Source: CAG-1000 sp964545285 (GTDB lineage: Bacteria > Bacillota_I > Bacilli_A > RF39 > UBA660). From it: DNA of 46,736 nt. Positions 34,240-43,741 of the stretch are shown one piece after another. The stretch spans positions 1-46,736 of the forward strand of contig CAZJEW010000002.1 of assembly GCA_964545285.1 (NCBI GenBank). The letters are read 5' to 3'. A program made the translations under genes and the position numbers. Position 1 is the stretch's first letter. Each line of letters opens with the position of its first letter. Under the pieces are notes generated by a model. The model was not told where the DNA came from. It searched no databases and worked only from the letters and a program-made list of their open reading frames with translations.

Positions 34240-37200
34240 ATGAATAATAGACGTTTAAATTTAGATGAATTTAATACATTTAAGAATAGGCTCAAGGAAG
34301 TTTTGAAAAAAGCAGAAGAAGTATATGAGCAATCGAAAAATAATCCTGATTTTGATGAAGAAGCAATTGAAAAAAAACTAATAGAAGATTATCTATTTAT
34401 TCAAAATGAATTATTAAGCTACGATTTAAGTGATATTCCTTCTTCTGAATGGTCAGGTATGTTAATATATGGTTCAGACGATTATGTACCAGATTTTTCC
34501 AAAACACATGCTAATTTAGATTTAGATTTATTTGATTATCCTAATTTAGCAAATTATAGAAATTGTAATGTTACTGGAATAAAACCTTCAATGAATCCAT
34601 CAATGTTTGATGATAAAACGATTAGTGAAAACTCATCAGTATTTCTTTCAAATAATTTTAGTTCTGATTTTCAAAGTAAGTTTTATTCTGTGAGTCTTGA
34701 TATGGATGATTTAGTAAATTTGACTAATGAACAATTAAAAGAGTTTTTAATAAAGTCCGGTTTAAGACAATTAAAATATGAACGAATAAATAGTTTATTA
34801 ATTGAAACGTTAGGTCTTGAAAGAACTTTAGAATTGTATAAAAAATCAAGAGAGGAATATGATTTAGTTAGTGAATTATTGTCTTATGATAATTTTAATC
34901 CAATGTTACACGGTGATGTTTTAGATGGTTATCCAATGTCTCGTTTTATTGAGGAAATTAAAAATGCTAGCATATCTGACATAAAAAAAATATGCTTTTC
35001 ATATATTTCAAGAAATATGTTAACGTCAAGACATTCAAATATTGAGATTAATGAACTGCCTCCAATTTTTGTTAGAGAAAATGGCAAATTGCTTTTAATG
35101 GATGAAAGTATTTCCCCTGAGCTACGAGAAAAATATTATAGAAAAGAATTAACTCTTGATGAAGTAATTAATAATATTGATTTGTTTGATGATATACCAA
35201 TAGAATATATAATATCTGATAATAGTGTAAGAAATATTGGCCGAAAGCTTGGATTTGGTAATCTTCAAATTCTAATTAAACAACATTCAGATTTTTTTCG
35301 ACATTTAGTTGAGATTGATGGTATATATTCTTTAGAAAAAAGTATAAATGAAAATGATCCTATAGAATCAAGACTTTTGAATGCTGTAAAAGTACTTTTA
35401 AGAAAAAATTATAATAATGATATTTCAATAGATAGTAATCAAGATGAAACAATTAGTTATAATTTACCTGCATGGATGTCTTCGTTTGATTTAAAAGTAA
35501 TTCCAAGATTACAAAGTTTTAATGAACTGATAAATTGTGATGAAAAGTCTTATATAATGGATAGTACACAACAGCAAGCTGTTGAGATTTTAGGTATTCA
35601 AAATATTAAAAGAATACAGGAAGAGTATGGATTCTTTTCACATAGTTTTAATGAACATTCACGTGAATTAGATACTTTTAATGCGTTAGCTTCATTTCTG
35701 GAGAATAATCATTCATCTTTATCAACTAAAAAAATAGATTTTAAAAGTGGCACATTAATTTATAGTGAATTTTTGAATCAAATTGCTAATTGTCTTGATG
35801 CAATGAGAAAGTCGAATGCATTTAATAATTCTTTTAATTACGATTGGATTCAAGGAAGTTTTCGTGATGATCATTCAGATATATTTATTGATTTAGATTC
35901 CCCTGAAGAATTAAAAGACGCATTTTATAGAAATAAAATTACTCCTGATTTTTTATATCGTAATAGGCAGTGTATCCCATACTTGATTAACAGAAATTTA
36001 TCGAAAACATTAGTAGCAAATATTAAATTGAGTGTACCAGCAATGACTGATAATCATGGAAATATTTTCCCGCAATTTTTAAATTTTATTAATGAATATA
36101 CTTCAAGACATGGAAATGAAAAGCTATTAAAACTATTATCAAAATATGGTGGTATACTTTCTGATATAAATATTACTAGTTTTAATGGTGAGATAGAAAA
36201 TGAAGAAGAATTAGAAAAATCCTTAAGAAAATCCATCTATAATAAAATTATAAAGGGGAATATGGATTATTCTTATTTATCTAACATACCCGAATTTATT
36301 TCTGAATATCCAGATATATTTGTTAATTTTGATGATTTTGTTAATATTCCTTTATCAGAAAGAAAAAGGTTAAGACAAACTTTTTACAATAGAACTTTTA
36401 ATTTTGATGATTTAAAGAAATATCCAGAATTAGCAGAAACTCTAAAAGAAAAAAACTTACAGATTCCCTTTGGCTATGGACAAACTAGGTTGAAATTGTT
36501 AGAAGTACTTGGTAATGAACAATTTCTAAAACTATGCGTAAAGTATGGAAGATATATGCAAGGAATTACTCAATATTTAAGTAATAGCATTACAATTAAA
36601 AATGGTGAATACTTTATCTCTAATAAAAATGATTTTAGTTTCGAAAGTATTTCAAGAATCATTGAAGAATCAATTGCTAAAGAATGTCTACTAGGAAATT
36701 ATGGCTATACATTTGAAGATGCTCCTGATTTTTTGAAAAAAAGGCATCCAGAATTATTTTTAGATGTAGATGCTCCTGATGAATTGAAAAATTACTTCTA
36801 TCATTCTTCTGGTAATTATTATATGACATTCGAAATTTTACAAATGCATAAAGAATGGTTACCTTATTTAAAAAATAAATCTATATTAACTTCATTATTA
36901 AAAAGAGATTACTTGAGGGAAGATATAACTGATCTTTTCCAATTATTTGGAGATGACAAAGCAATAGAATTAGGAATGAATAAGACAGAAACTGTTAATG
37001 AAATGATGAAATCTCATCAAATTGATTTAATGAAGCAGTGGTTTGATAAAACTGGAGGAAGATTTATACCGGATTTTGTTGTTATGCAAAATTTTAATAT
37101 TAATGACGCTGATAAATTTTTAATATCCGGTTCAAATTGGAGCAAATTAATGAGAATTAAAAATTTTGCTCAAACAGCAGAATCAAGGGATGCCATGTTA

Positions 37201-39108
37201 AAACTAGCATATTCTTTTGGAGTATTTGATCAAGATCAAAGAGGATTTAAAAAACTTCTTGATTTATTAACGGGATTACCTAAAAAAATTGATGCTGAAA
37301 ATGAATATATTATCGATGGAACTGATAAAAGAATAGAAGCATTTACTAAAAAAAATAGTATTTTTTCAATAAATAAAGATTATAAAAAGTTTTTAGAAAA
37401 TATGAAACAAAGTATGGTTGGAAATCCACTTCTAGATTCAGATATATTAATTGTTAATCTTTTAGAATCATTAGAAATAGAAAAAGTAGATATAGATTAT
37501 TCTAAAGGAATATTTAGCCAATTATATCAAAAGAACGAGAACGGTTCTTACTCATTAAGTTTTAATCAACAGAGATATCCTAGAACCTCTCAAGCGGTTA
37601 GAAATATTTTAGAAGGCTATAGACAATTACCTATTTTAACACCGAATAGAGCACATCAATTATTTGGTGGGTTTGAATTAAAATATGACGTTGATTTTAG
37701 AGAATTTTTGTTAGCAAATATGGAAAAAATTTTAAATAATTCTGAAAATGCAAGTCTTGTTTCTAGTATTCAAAGGCAATTTTCTAATATAAAAGCTATA
37801 AATAGTAATAGAACATTAACTTGGGAGTTAGCTGTTGATTATGTTCGATCAAACAAATATTATTCTGTTAATGTTGGTAATGAACGCGCTTCTGAAATAT
37901 CTGCAATTGCAGGATATAGTCAATCTGATTTTGATATTTTGCAGCAAATATATAATTATGGAAAACAAAGAACTTTTAGTAGTATCCCTAGAATTGAACA
38001 TAGTGTTGAGAAAAACAGTGGAAAGTATTTTTATGAAATATTAAAATTGGACGATCCCTTAGCAATGGCAATTGGAACTCTTACAGATTGTTGTCAAGAG
38101 TTAAACAATTGTGCTGAAGTATGTATGGAACATAGTATGTTGGATAAAAATGGTCGTGTATTTGTAATAAAGGATGAGCATGGAAATATAGTTGCTCAAA
38201 GTTGGGTATGGAGAAATAGGGATGTATTATGTTTTGATAATATAGAAATACCTGATAAGGCATTCTCAAGAGCAACAAAAGACAATCCGAATTCGAGTAG
38301 AAAAGAATTTACTGATGAAATATATGAAATATATAAACAAGCTGCTCATGACTTAATAGAAGCAGATGAGCGAGTATATAGGAGTCTTCTAGAAAGTGGT
38401 AAAATAACTAAAGAACAATATGATGGTTTAAGATTAGGAAAAATAACTGTTGGATTAGGATATAATGATATTGCAGAATCATTAAAGCAAAAATCTGTAA
38501 TAGATAGAGGAATTGTTTCAAGACCTTTATTATTTGTTGAACCGGTAAAACTATCTAGAAGTCTTTATACAAATGATTCAACTACACAATATATTCTAGA
38601 GGAAAGAGAAGATAGGAAGGGATATAATGGTGAAACACTTCCAATACACAATGATACTTATACAATATATGATGATACTAATTTTAACGAAAAGTTTTTA
38701 CTTTTTTTAGAAAAATTAGAGATTGTTACAAAAGGGGATTCTCAAAATTTAGAAATACCTATTCATGGTTCAGAACATCTTGTAACGGAAATAGCCCAAA
38801 ATTATGGACTGAATCCAAAAACTACGAGAATAATAATGAATCCAAATTTTGCTATTATTTATGATTTCAGTGGAGAAAAAATAAGAATAGGTGAACTGCT
38901 TTACAATACTAAAATTGATAACAATCAGCAACAAATGGATATTGAACAAAAAGTTATAATTCAATTAAGGCTGGCATTTGATCAAATATCAGAAGGAAAA
39001 GAAATAGATATATCATCTTTAGATGAAAAACAAAAAGAAATGTACAATAGAGTTATAGGATTGACAAATGAAATTGATATAGAAAGAGGTATAGATCATG
39101 CAAGATAG
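34240..39108 (+). CDS. Giant (1622 aa) repeat-containing protein of unknown function
   Basis: I do not recognise this protein. It has no signal peptide or membrane segment, so it should be cytoplasmic. The middle holds repeated units of about 146 residues; the clearest begin near bases 35881, 36319 and 36757, spaced 438 bases apart, with a weaker one near 35092. Each opens with an acidic (F/L)xDxDxPxEL motif, then FY, a helix, PYLKNK-type segments and KYG. The C-terminal region (about 1270-1400) is different: TLTDCCQELNNCAEVC (Cys1284, 1285, 1291, 1295) followed by a beta-strand block RVFVIKDEHGNIVAQSWVW. This could be a metal site. The next gene starts within its last 11 bases. Confidence 0.85.
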   Translation: MNNRRLNLDEFNTFKNRLKEVLKKAEEVYEQSKNNPDFDEEAIEKKLIEDYLFIQNELLSYDLSDIPSSEWSGMLIYGSDDYVPDFSKTHANLDLDLFDYPNLANYRNCNVTGIKPSMNPSMFDDKTISENSSVFLSNNFSSDFQSKFYSVSLDMDDLVNLTNEQLKEFLIKSGLRQLKYERINSLLIETLGLERTLELYKKSREEYDLVSELLSYDNFNPMLHGDVLDGYPMSRFIEEIKNASISDIKKICFSYISRNMLTSRHSNIEINELPPIFVRENGKLLLMDESISPELREKYYRKELTLDEVINNIDLFDDIPIEYIISDNSVRNIGRKLGFGNLQILIKQHSDFFRHLVEIDGIYSLEKSINENDPIESRLLNAVKVLLRKNYNNDISIDSNQDETISYNLPAWMSSFDLKVIPRLQSFNELINCDEKSYIMDSTQQQAVEILGIQNIKRIQEEYGFFSHSFNEHSRELDTFNALASFLENNHSSLSTKKIDFKSGTLIYSEFLNQIANCLDAMRKSNAFNNSFNYDWIQGSFRDDHSDIFIDLDSPEELKDAFYRNKITPDFLYRNRQCIPYLINRNLSKTLVANIKLSVPAMTDNHGNIFPQFLNFINEYTSRHGNEKLLKLLSKYGGILSDINITSFNGEIENEEELEKSLRKSIYNKIIKGNMDYSYLSNIPEFISEYPDIFVNFDDFVNIPLSERKRLRQTFYNRTFNFDDLKKYPELAETLKEKNLQIPFGYGQTRLKLLEVLGNEQFLKLCVKYGRYMQGITQYLSNSITIKNGEYFISNKNDFSFESISRIIEESIAKECLLGNYGYTFEDAPDFLKKRHPELFLDVDAPDELKNYFYHSSGNYYMTFEILQMHKEWLPYLKNKSILTSLLKRDYLREDITDLFQLFGDDKAIELGMNKTETVNEMMKSHQIDLMKQWFDKTGGRFIPDFVVMQNFNINDADKFLISGSNWSKLMRIKNFAQTAESRDAMLKLAYSFGVFDQDQRGFKKLLDLLTGLPKKIDAENEYIIDGTDKRIEAFTKKNSIFSINKDYKKFLENMKQSMVGNPLLDSDILIVNLLESLEIEKVDIDYSKGIFSQLYQKNENGSYSLSFNQQRYPRTSQAVRNILEGYRQLPILTPNRAHQLFGGFELKYDVDFREFLLANMEKILNNSENASLVSSIQRQFSNIKAINSNRTLTWELAVDYVRSNKYYSVNVGNERASEISAIAGYSQSDFDILQQIYNYGKQRTFSSIPRIEHSVEKNSGKYFYEILKLDDPLAMAIGTLTDCCQELNNCAEVCMEHSMLDKNGRVFVIKDEHGNIVAQSWVWRNRDVLCFDNIEIPDKAFSRATKDNPNSSRKEFTDEIYEIYKQAAHDLIEADERVYRSLLESGKITKEQYDGLRLGKITVGLGYNDIAESLKQKSVIDRGIVSRPLLFVEPVKLSRSLYTNDSTTQYILEEREDRKGYNGETLPIHNDTYTIYDDTNFNEKFLLFLEKLEIVTKGDSQNLEIPIHGSEHLVTEIAQNYGLNPKTTRIIMNPNFAIIYDFSGEKIRIGELLYNTKIDNNQQQMDIEQKVIIQLRLAFDQISEGKEIDISSLDEKQKEMYNRVIGLTNEIDIERGIDHAR

Positions 39109-40126
39109 TATTAATAAAATTATTTCAAACGCATTGCTTGTAAACAAAGATAATTTAACTGAAAATATTCAAAATTTAATTTCTCAGATTTATGAAGCAT
39201 TTAAAAATAATAAAGATGCAATTGTTAAAGCAAATGAAATTGATAGGAAAAATAATAATGGTTTTTTCATTGATTTTAGTATTATTGATAATATATTTTC
39301 TAATTTAAAAAAAGAAACAATGATATATGGTAGTGTTACTTTATCACAAAAAGATGATAACAATAAAGTTGTTTATGGAATACAAGTAATGGATTGTGGA
39401 AATGTTGTTGTTATAAACGATGGTAATCCTTATGTAATTATTGAAATGATAATAAGAAACATTATTGCTGGAAATACAACAATATTTTCAAATGATGGTT
39501 TTATGTTCGGTACTAATCAATTACTAATTCAAATTGTTCAAGCTGTTTTAAAACAATTTAATATTTCTATATACTTGATACAAATGTTTATATCAGAAAA
39601 TTTTGATGATATATTATCTAATTATGCAAATATTAATTTAGTAGTATGTATTGGTGATAACAATTTGCAAAATTTAATCTTAAGAAAAAGTAGAGTTAAA
39701 ACTATTATAAGTGGTTATGAATGTTTTGATTTATATATTGAAGATACAAATCATATGGATTTTATAGATAAGATTATAGATACTGGTTTGAATATTAAAT
39801 ATTATGTTAATAAGAAAATAAAAATTGATTACTCAAATGCAATAATAGTTGACGATGTTAATGAAGCAATAGCCCAAATTAATTATAATGGCAGCAAATA
39901 TAGTTCATCTATATTTACTTTATCACCAGCAAGTGCTTCAAAATTCATCAAAGAAATTAAATCAAAGATTGTTGTTGTAAATACTAGCCCTACTATTGAA
40001 AGAATTATCGATTTAAAACAATCTGATTTATCAATTGAAAAAATAATAATATATCCATATTCTTTTAAGGACAATAGCTTATTCGATATTGAGTTTAAAA
40101 TATCAGATTTTACCTCTGATAATTAA
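39098..40126 (+). CDS. ProA-like aldehyde dehydrogenase homologue without catalytic Cys
   Basis: This 342-residue protein follows glutamate-5-semialdehyde dehydrogenase (ProA) in outline: KNNKDAIVKANEID near the start, an YGIQVMDCGNVVVI strand where ProA has its RxPLGVIGVIYE segment, IIAGNTTIFSND where ProA has KSGNA, and near the end VNEAIAQINYNGSKYSSSIFT and KIVVVNTSPT, where ProA has EAIxHIN and VNASTRF. In the active-site region, before the NAIIVDDV strand, the expected Cys-Asn-Ala is absent (NIKYYVNKKIKIDYS). It is also shorter than ProA (about 415). It is probably not a dehydrogenase and may bind a nucleotide or partner. It overlaps the giant gene by 11 bases. Confidence 0.6.
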   Translation: MQDSINKIISNALLVNKDNLTENIQNLISQIYEAFKNNKDAIVKANEIDRKNNNGFFIDFSIIDNIFSNLKKETMIYGSVTLSQKDDNNKVVYGIQVMDCGNVVVINDGNPYVIIEMIIRNIIAGNTTIFSNDGFMFGTNQLLIQIVQAVLKQFNISIYLIQMFISENFDDILSNYANINLVVCIGDNNLQNLILRKSRVKTIISGYECFDLYIEDTNHMDFIDKIIDTGLNIKYYVNKKIKIDYSNAIIVDDVNEAIAQINYNGSKYSSSIFTLSPASASKFIKEIKSKIVVVNTSPTIERIIDLKQSDLSIEKIIIYPYSFKDNSLFDIEFKISDFTSDN

Positions 40127-40222
40127 AATAAGTAAATTGTTAAATTATAACGTAAGTGTAAATTATTGGTTTTAAGTTTCGCTAATGTTATTTATTGAAT
40201 ATGCATAATTATTTTACCATTG

Positions 40223-40251
40223 TTGACTTTTTAAAATATATAGATTAGAAT
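40223..40251 (+). promoter_or_regulatory. Promoter of the polydockerin gene
   Basis: TTGACT (40223-40228) and TAGAAT (40246-40251) are 17 bases apart; AGGAG and ATG 40270 follow. The rest of the 143-bp gap (40127-40222) shows no gene or clear hairpin. Confidence 0.6.
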
Positions 40252-40269
40252 TATAATAGGAGTGTAGAT

Positions 40270-43238
40270 ATGATAAATTCTGAAAATAACATGAAAAACA
40301 ATAAAAAAAATAGTAAAAAAATTTTGTATGTTTTAATATCTGTTTTTATATTATTTATAATAGTTGGCTTTTTAGGTGGATTTAAAACTATAAAAAATTT
40401 TACTAGATATGTATCTTGTGAATACAAATCTGGTGATATTAATTGCGATAATTTAATTGATGATGAGGATACAATTTTTATTCATCAATACTTGTCAGGA
40501 AAAGCTAAACTTAATAATAAACAGATTAAAAATTGTGATATTGATGGGGATGGAAAATGCACAGCAGCAGATGCTATATTAGTTTCCTTGTTTTTATCAG
40601 GTCAAATTGATACTTTAGATGCTAAAATTATATCTGGAGATGTAAATAATGATGAAAAAGTCGACTCTTTAGATGCCGCCGAAATATTAAGATATGCAGA
40701 AGGTCTTACAACTTTTACTGATTTTCAAAAAGCTGTATGTGATGTTAATATTGATGGATATTGTAATAATTCAGATGCTAAAGTTATTCTATTATATACA
40801 ACTAAACTTATTGATAAACTACCATATAAAATTATGTTAGGTGATGTTAATAATGATAATGAAGTTACGTCTATGGACGCTTCACTAATTTTAAGATATG
40901 AGGCTGGTCTTGAAGAATTTACTGAAATTGAAAAGCTATCGTGTGATGTAAATATAGATGGCTATTGTAATTCTACTGATGCTAAAATTGTTTTAGCATA
41001 TACGACCAATCTTATTACTTCTCTTCCATATTATGAAATTAATTTAGGAGATGTTAATGGAGATAAAGAAGTAAATTCAACAGATGCTGCTAAAGTATTG
41101 AGGTATGTAGAAGGACTTGAAAAATTTACTGAATTACAAAAACTTGCTTGCGATGTAAATAATGATAATACTTGTAATAAAGTAGATGCCAATATAATAT
41201 TAGCTTATTCTACAAAACTTATTAGTTCACTTCCATATACATTTGTATTAGGAGATGTTAATAATGATAAAGAAGTAAATTCAACAGATGCGTCAAAAGT
41301 ATTAAGATTTGTTGAAGGACNNNNNNNNNNNNNNNNNNNNNNNNNNNNNNNNNNNNNNNNNNNNNNNNNNNNNNNNNNNNNNNNNNNNNNNNNNNNNNNN
41401 NNNNNNNNNNNNNNNNNNNNGATAAAGAAGTAAATTCAACAGATGCGTCAAAAGTATTAAGATTTGTTGAAGGACTTGAGTCATTTGATAGTTTGCAAAA
41501 ATTAGCATGTGATGTTACAAATGACAATGAGTGTGATGAAATAGATGCTAAAGTAATACTTGCTTATTCAACGAAACTTATTACTTCACTTCCATATAAG
41601 TTTGTATTAGGAGATGTAAATAATGATAAGAAAGTAAATTCTACTGATGCATCAAAAATATTAAGATATGCAGAAGGACTCGAAAAATTTGATGAACTAC
41701 AAAAACTCGCTTGTGATGTTAGTGATAATAATATTTGTGATGCAATAGATGCAAAAATTGTACTAGCATATTCTACTAATTTGATTACATCTCTTCCATA
41801 TGTATTTGTATTGGGAGATGTAAACGGAGATAAAACAGTAGATGCAACAGATGCTTCAAAAGTATTAAGATATGTCGATGGATTCGAAAAATTTACTGAT
41901 TTGCAGAAGTTAGCATGCGATGTTAATAGTGATAGTGTTTGTAATGAGATAGATTCTAAAATAATATTAGCATATTCAACAAAACTTATTACTTCACTAC
42001 CATATACATTTGTATTAGGTGATGTAAGTGGTGATAAATTAGTTAGTTCAATGGATGCTTCAAAGATATTAAGATATTCTGAAGGTTTGGAAACATTTAC
42101 TGAATTACAAAAACTAGCATGTGATGTAACAAATGATAATGTGTGTAATGGAGTGGATGCAAAGGTAATATTAGCATATACAACAAAACTTATTCCATCT
42201 TTACCTTATTCAATTCTATTAGGAGATGTAAATGGAGATAAAAAAGTTGATGCAACAGATGCTTCAAAAGTATTAAGGTATTCTGAAGGACTTGAAACAT
42301 TTACTGATTTACAAAAGTTATTGTGTGATGTAACAAATGATAATGTATGTAGTGGAATAGATGCTAAAATAATATTAGCATATACAACAAAACTTATTAC
42401 TTCACTACCATATACATTTGTATTAGGTGATGTAAGTGGTGATAAATTAGTTAGTTCAATGGATGCTTCAAAGATATTAAGATATGTGGAAGGAATAGAA
42501 TCATTTACTGAATTACAAAAATTAGCATGTGATGTAACAAATGATAACGCATGTAATGTTGTAGATGCAAAAGTTATACTAGCATATCTTAATAAAACTA
42601 TAACATCACTTCCATATCCGTTTGTTTTAGGAGATGTAAGTGGAGATAAACAAGTTTCCTCAATGGACGCTTCAAAGATATTAAGATATGTAAAAGGAAT
42701 AGAAACATTTACTGATTTGCAAAAATTAGCATGTGATGTAACAAATGACAATGTATGCGACGAGATTGATTCAAAGGTAATATTAGCATACCTTGTTAAA
42801 ACTATAACTTCACTTCCATATAATTTTGTGTTAGGTGATGTTAATGGAGATAAAACAGTAAATTCTTCAGATGCATCAAAGATATTAAGATATGTAGAAG
42901 GAATAGAAACATTTACTGATCTTCAAAAGTTAGCTTGTGATGTTAATAAAGATAATTATTGTGATAAGATAGATGCAAAACTTATTCTGGCATATTCAAC
43001 AGAAATTATTTCTTCTTTATCATATGATATTTTTTGGGGAGACTTAAATGGAGATAAAATAGTAAATGCAACAGATGCAACAAAAGTGTTAAGATATGTT
43101 GAATCACTTGAATCTTTTAATAATTTACAATTATTAGCATGTGATGTTAATCTTGATAACAAATGTGATTCTGATGACGCAGATATTATATTGAATTATG
43201 CTGTTGAAAATATAACTTCACTACCAGTAAGAAATTAA
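40270..43238 (+). CDS. Membrane-anchored polydockerin protein, interrupted by an assembly gap
   Basis: A basic N-terminus and one membrane segment (about 18-40) are followed only by dockerin-type modules. I count 13, each 66-70 residues and usually 68. Each module has two EF-hand-like halves: GDVNxDKxVNSTDASKVLRY and ACDVTNDNxCxxxDAKxILAY, with Asp/Asn at loop positions 1, 3, 5 and 12. Modules 6 to 12 are very alike; 1 and 13 are the most diverged. A run of 100 N (41321-41420) splits module 5 and shifts the apparent frame. Overlapping the identical 55-base flanks restores one frame of 937 residues. No enzyme or cohesin domain is present. Dockerins bind cohesins, so this may be a multivalent surface scaffold, perhaps for the cohesin-like protein at 2779-4230. 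Confidence 0.8.
41266..41320 (+). repeat. 55-bp direct repeat, left copy at the gap
   Basis: These 55 bases are identical to 41421-41475 on the other side of the N run. They encode the first half of dockerin module 5, in the same codon phase as the right copy. Confidence 0.95.
41321..41420. other. Assembly gap of 100 N
   Basis: Exactly 100 undetermined bases, the conventional length for a gap of unknown size. It lies inside the repetitive polydockerin gene. Confidence 0.99.
41421..41475 (+). repeat. 55-bp direct repeat, right copy at the gap
   Basis: Identical to 41266-41320. An exact 55-base match at both contig ends looks like a shared assembly k-mer, not a true duplication. Confidence 0.95.
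41977..42077 (+). repeat. 101-bp exact repeat within polydockerin modules 7-8
   Basis: This segment recurs without a mismatch at 42385-42485, an offset of 408 bases, which is two 68-codon modules. It indicates recent duplication or gene conversion of module pairs. Confidence 0.9.
42385..42485 (+). repeat. 101-bp exact repeat within polydockerin modules 9-10
   Basis: Second copy of the 41977-42077 segment, in the same reading frame. Confidence 0.9.
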
Positions 43239-43254
43239 ATAATAAAAACATTTT

Positions 43255-43292
43255 AAGCATTAAGAAAATTGCAATTTCTTTATGCTTTTTTT
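43255..43292 (+). terminator. Rho-independent terminator after the polydockerin gene
   Basis: A 13-bp stem with one mismatch (43255-43267 with 43275-43287, core AAGCAT) is followed by a run of seven T. Confidence 0.8.
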
Positions 43293-43293
43293 A

Positions 43294-43302
43294 TGTTATA
43301 AT
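43294..43302 (+). promoter_or_regulatory. Extended -10 promoter candidate for the Sm-like gene
   Basis: TGTTATAAT (43294-43302) matches the extended -10 consensus directly after the terminator; no good -35 is seen. The start codon is 65 bases on. Confidence 0.4.
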
Positions 43303-43367
43303 AAAATCAGATTAAAAAGGGAAAATATATATTATTGTTATATATATTTGGTGTAGAAAGGGAAAAA

Positions 43368-43613
43368 ATGTATAAAGATTATATTGGTTCAAATGTAACG
43401 ATAATAGTTGCATCAAGAGGTGAATATTTGTTAGAATATGTTGGAGTATTATTGGATGAAAATGATAATAATATAACATTAAGCAATGTTAATATTAGTT
43501 TTATTCAATCAAACATTCAAAAAAATATGTTTGGTGGAAGCATATCTCAAATTAAAGAAAATGTTGAATCAGTGTGTATTAATAAGAATTATATTATATC
43601 ATGCAATAAATAA
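43368..43613 (+). CDS. Small Sm-like/beta-barrel protein of unknown function
   Basis: This 81-residue protein begins YIGSNVTIIVASRGEYLLEY and continues VGVLLDENDNNITLSNV. A short loop and strands alternate as in the Sm1 motif of LSm proteins (GxxVxVxxxxGxxxxGxLxxxDxxxNxxL). The second half is less typical, with a FGGSISQIKE turn. An Sm-like RNA-binding or small-barrel role is possible but unproved. The start is ATG 43368 behind GAAAGGGAA; a longer in-frame reading from 43335 has no ribosome site. It lies between the polydockerin gene and uvrB. Confidence 0.65.
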   Translation: MYKDYIGSNVTIIVASRGEYLLEYVGVLLDENDNNITLSNVNISFIQSNIQKNMFGGSISQIKENVESVCINKNYIISCNK

Positions 43614-43741
43614 TATAATATTATTAACATTTCATTAGTTTTTTAAAAAATAATAACATAATAGTAAATGGACTTACTATCATGTTGATGTGCACTTTAT
43701 TATTTTTATTAGTTAATATTTAATATATCAAGGAGAATAAA

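Noticed and set aside
41258..41527. Open frames that run through the N gap
   Set aside because: They contain undetermined bases and arise only from the artificial gap length.
42206..42751. Long open frame on the minus strand across the polydockerin repeats
   Set aside because: It mirrors the strongly periodic plus-strand gene, has no ribosome site and gives a repetitive translation with no known features; it is a by-product of the repeats.
40270..43238. The regular 204-base repeats as a CRISPR array
   Set aside because: The repeats are coding, keep one frame, vary at third positions and have no spacers.
43614..43741. LexA-type operator before uvrB
   Set aside because: No GAACnnnnGTTC-like palindrome was found in the 128-bp gap.
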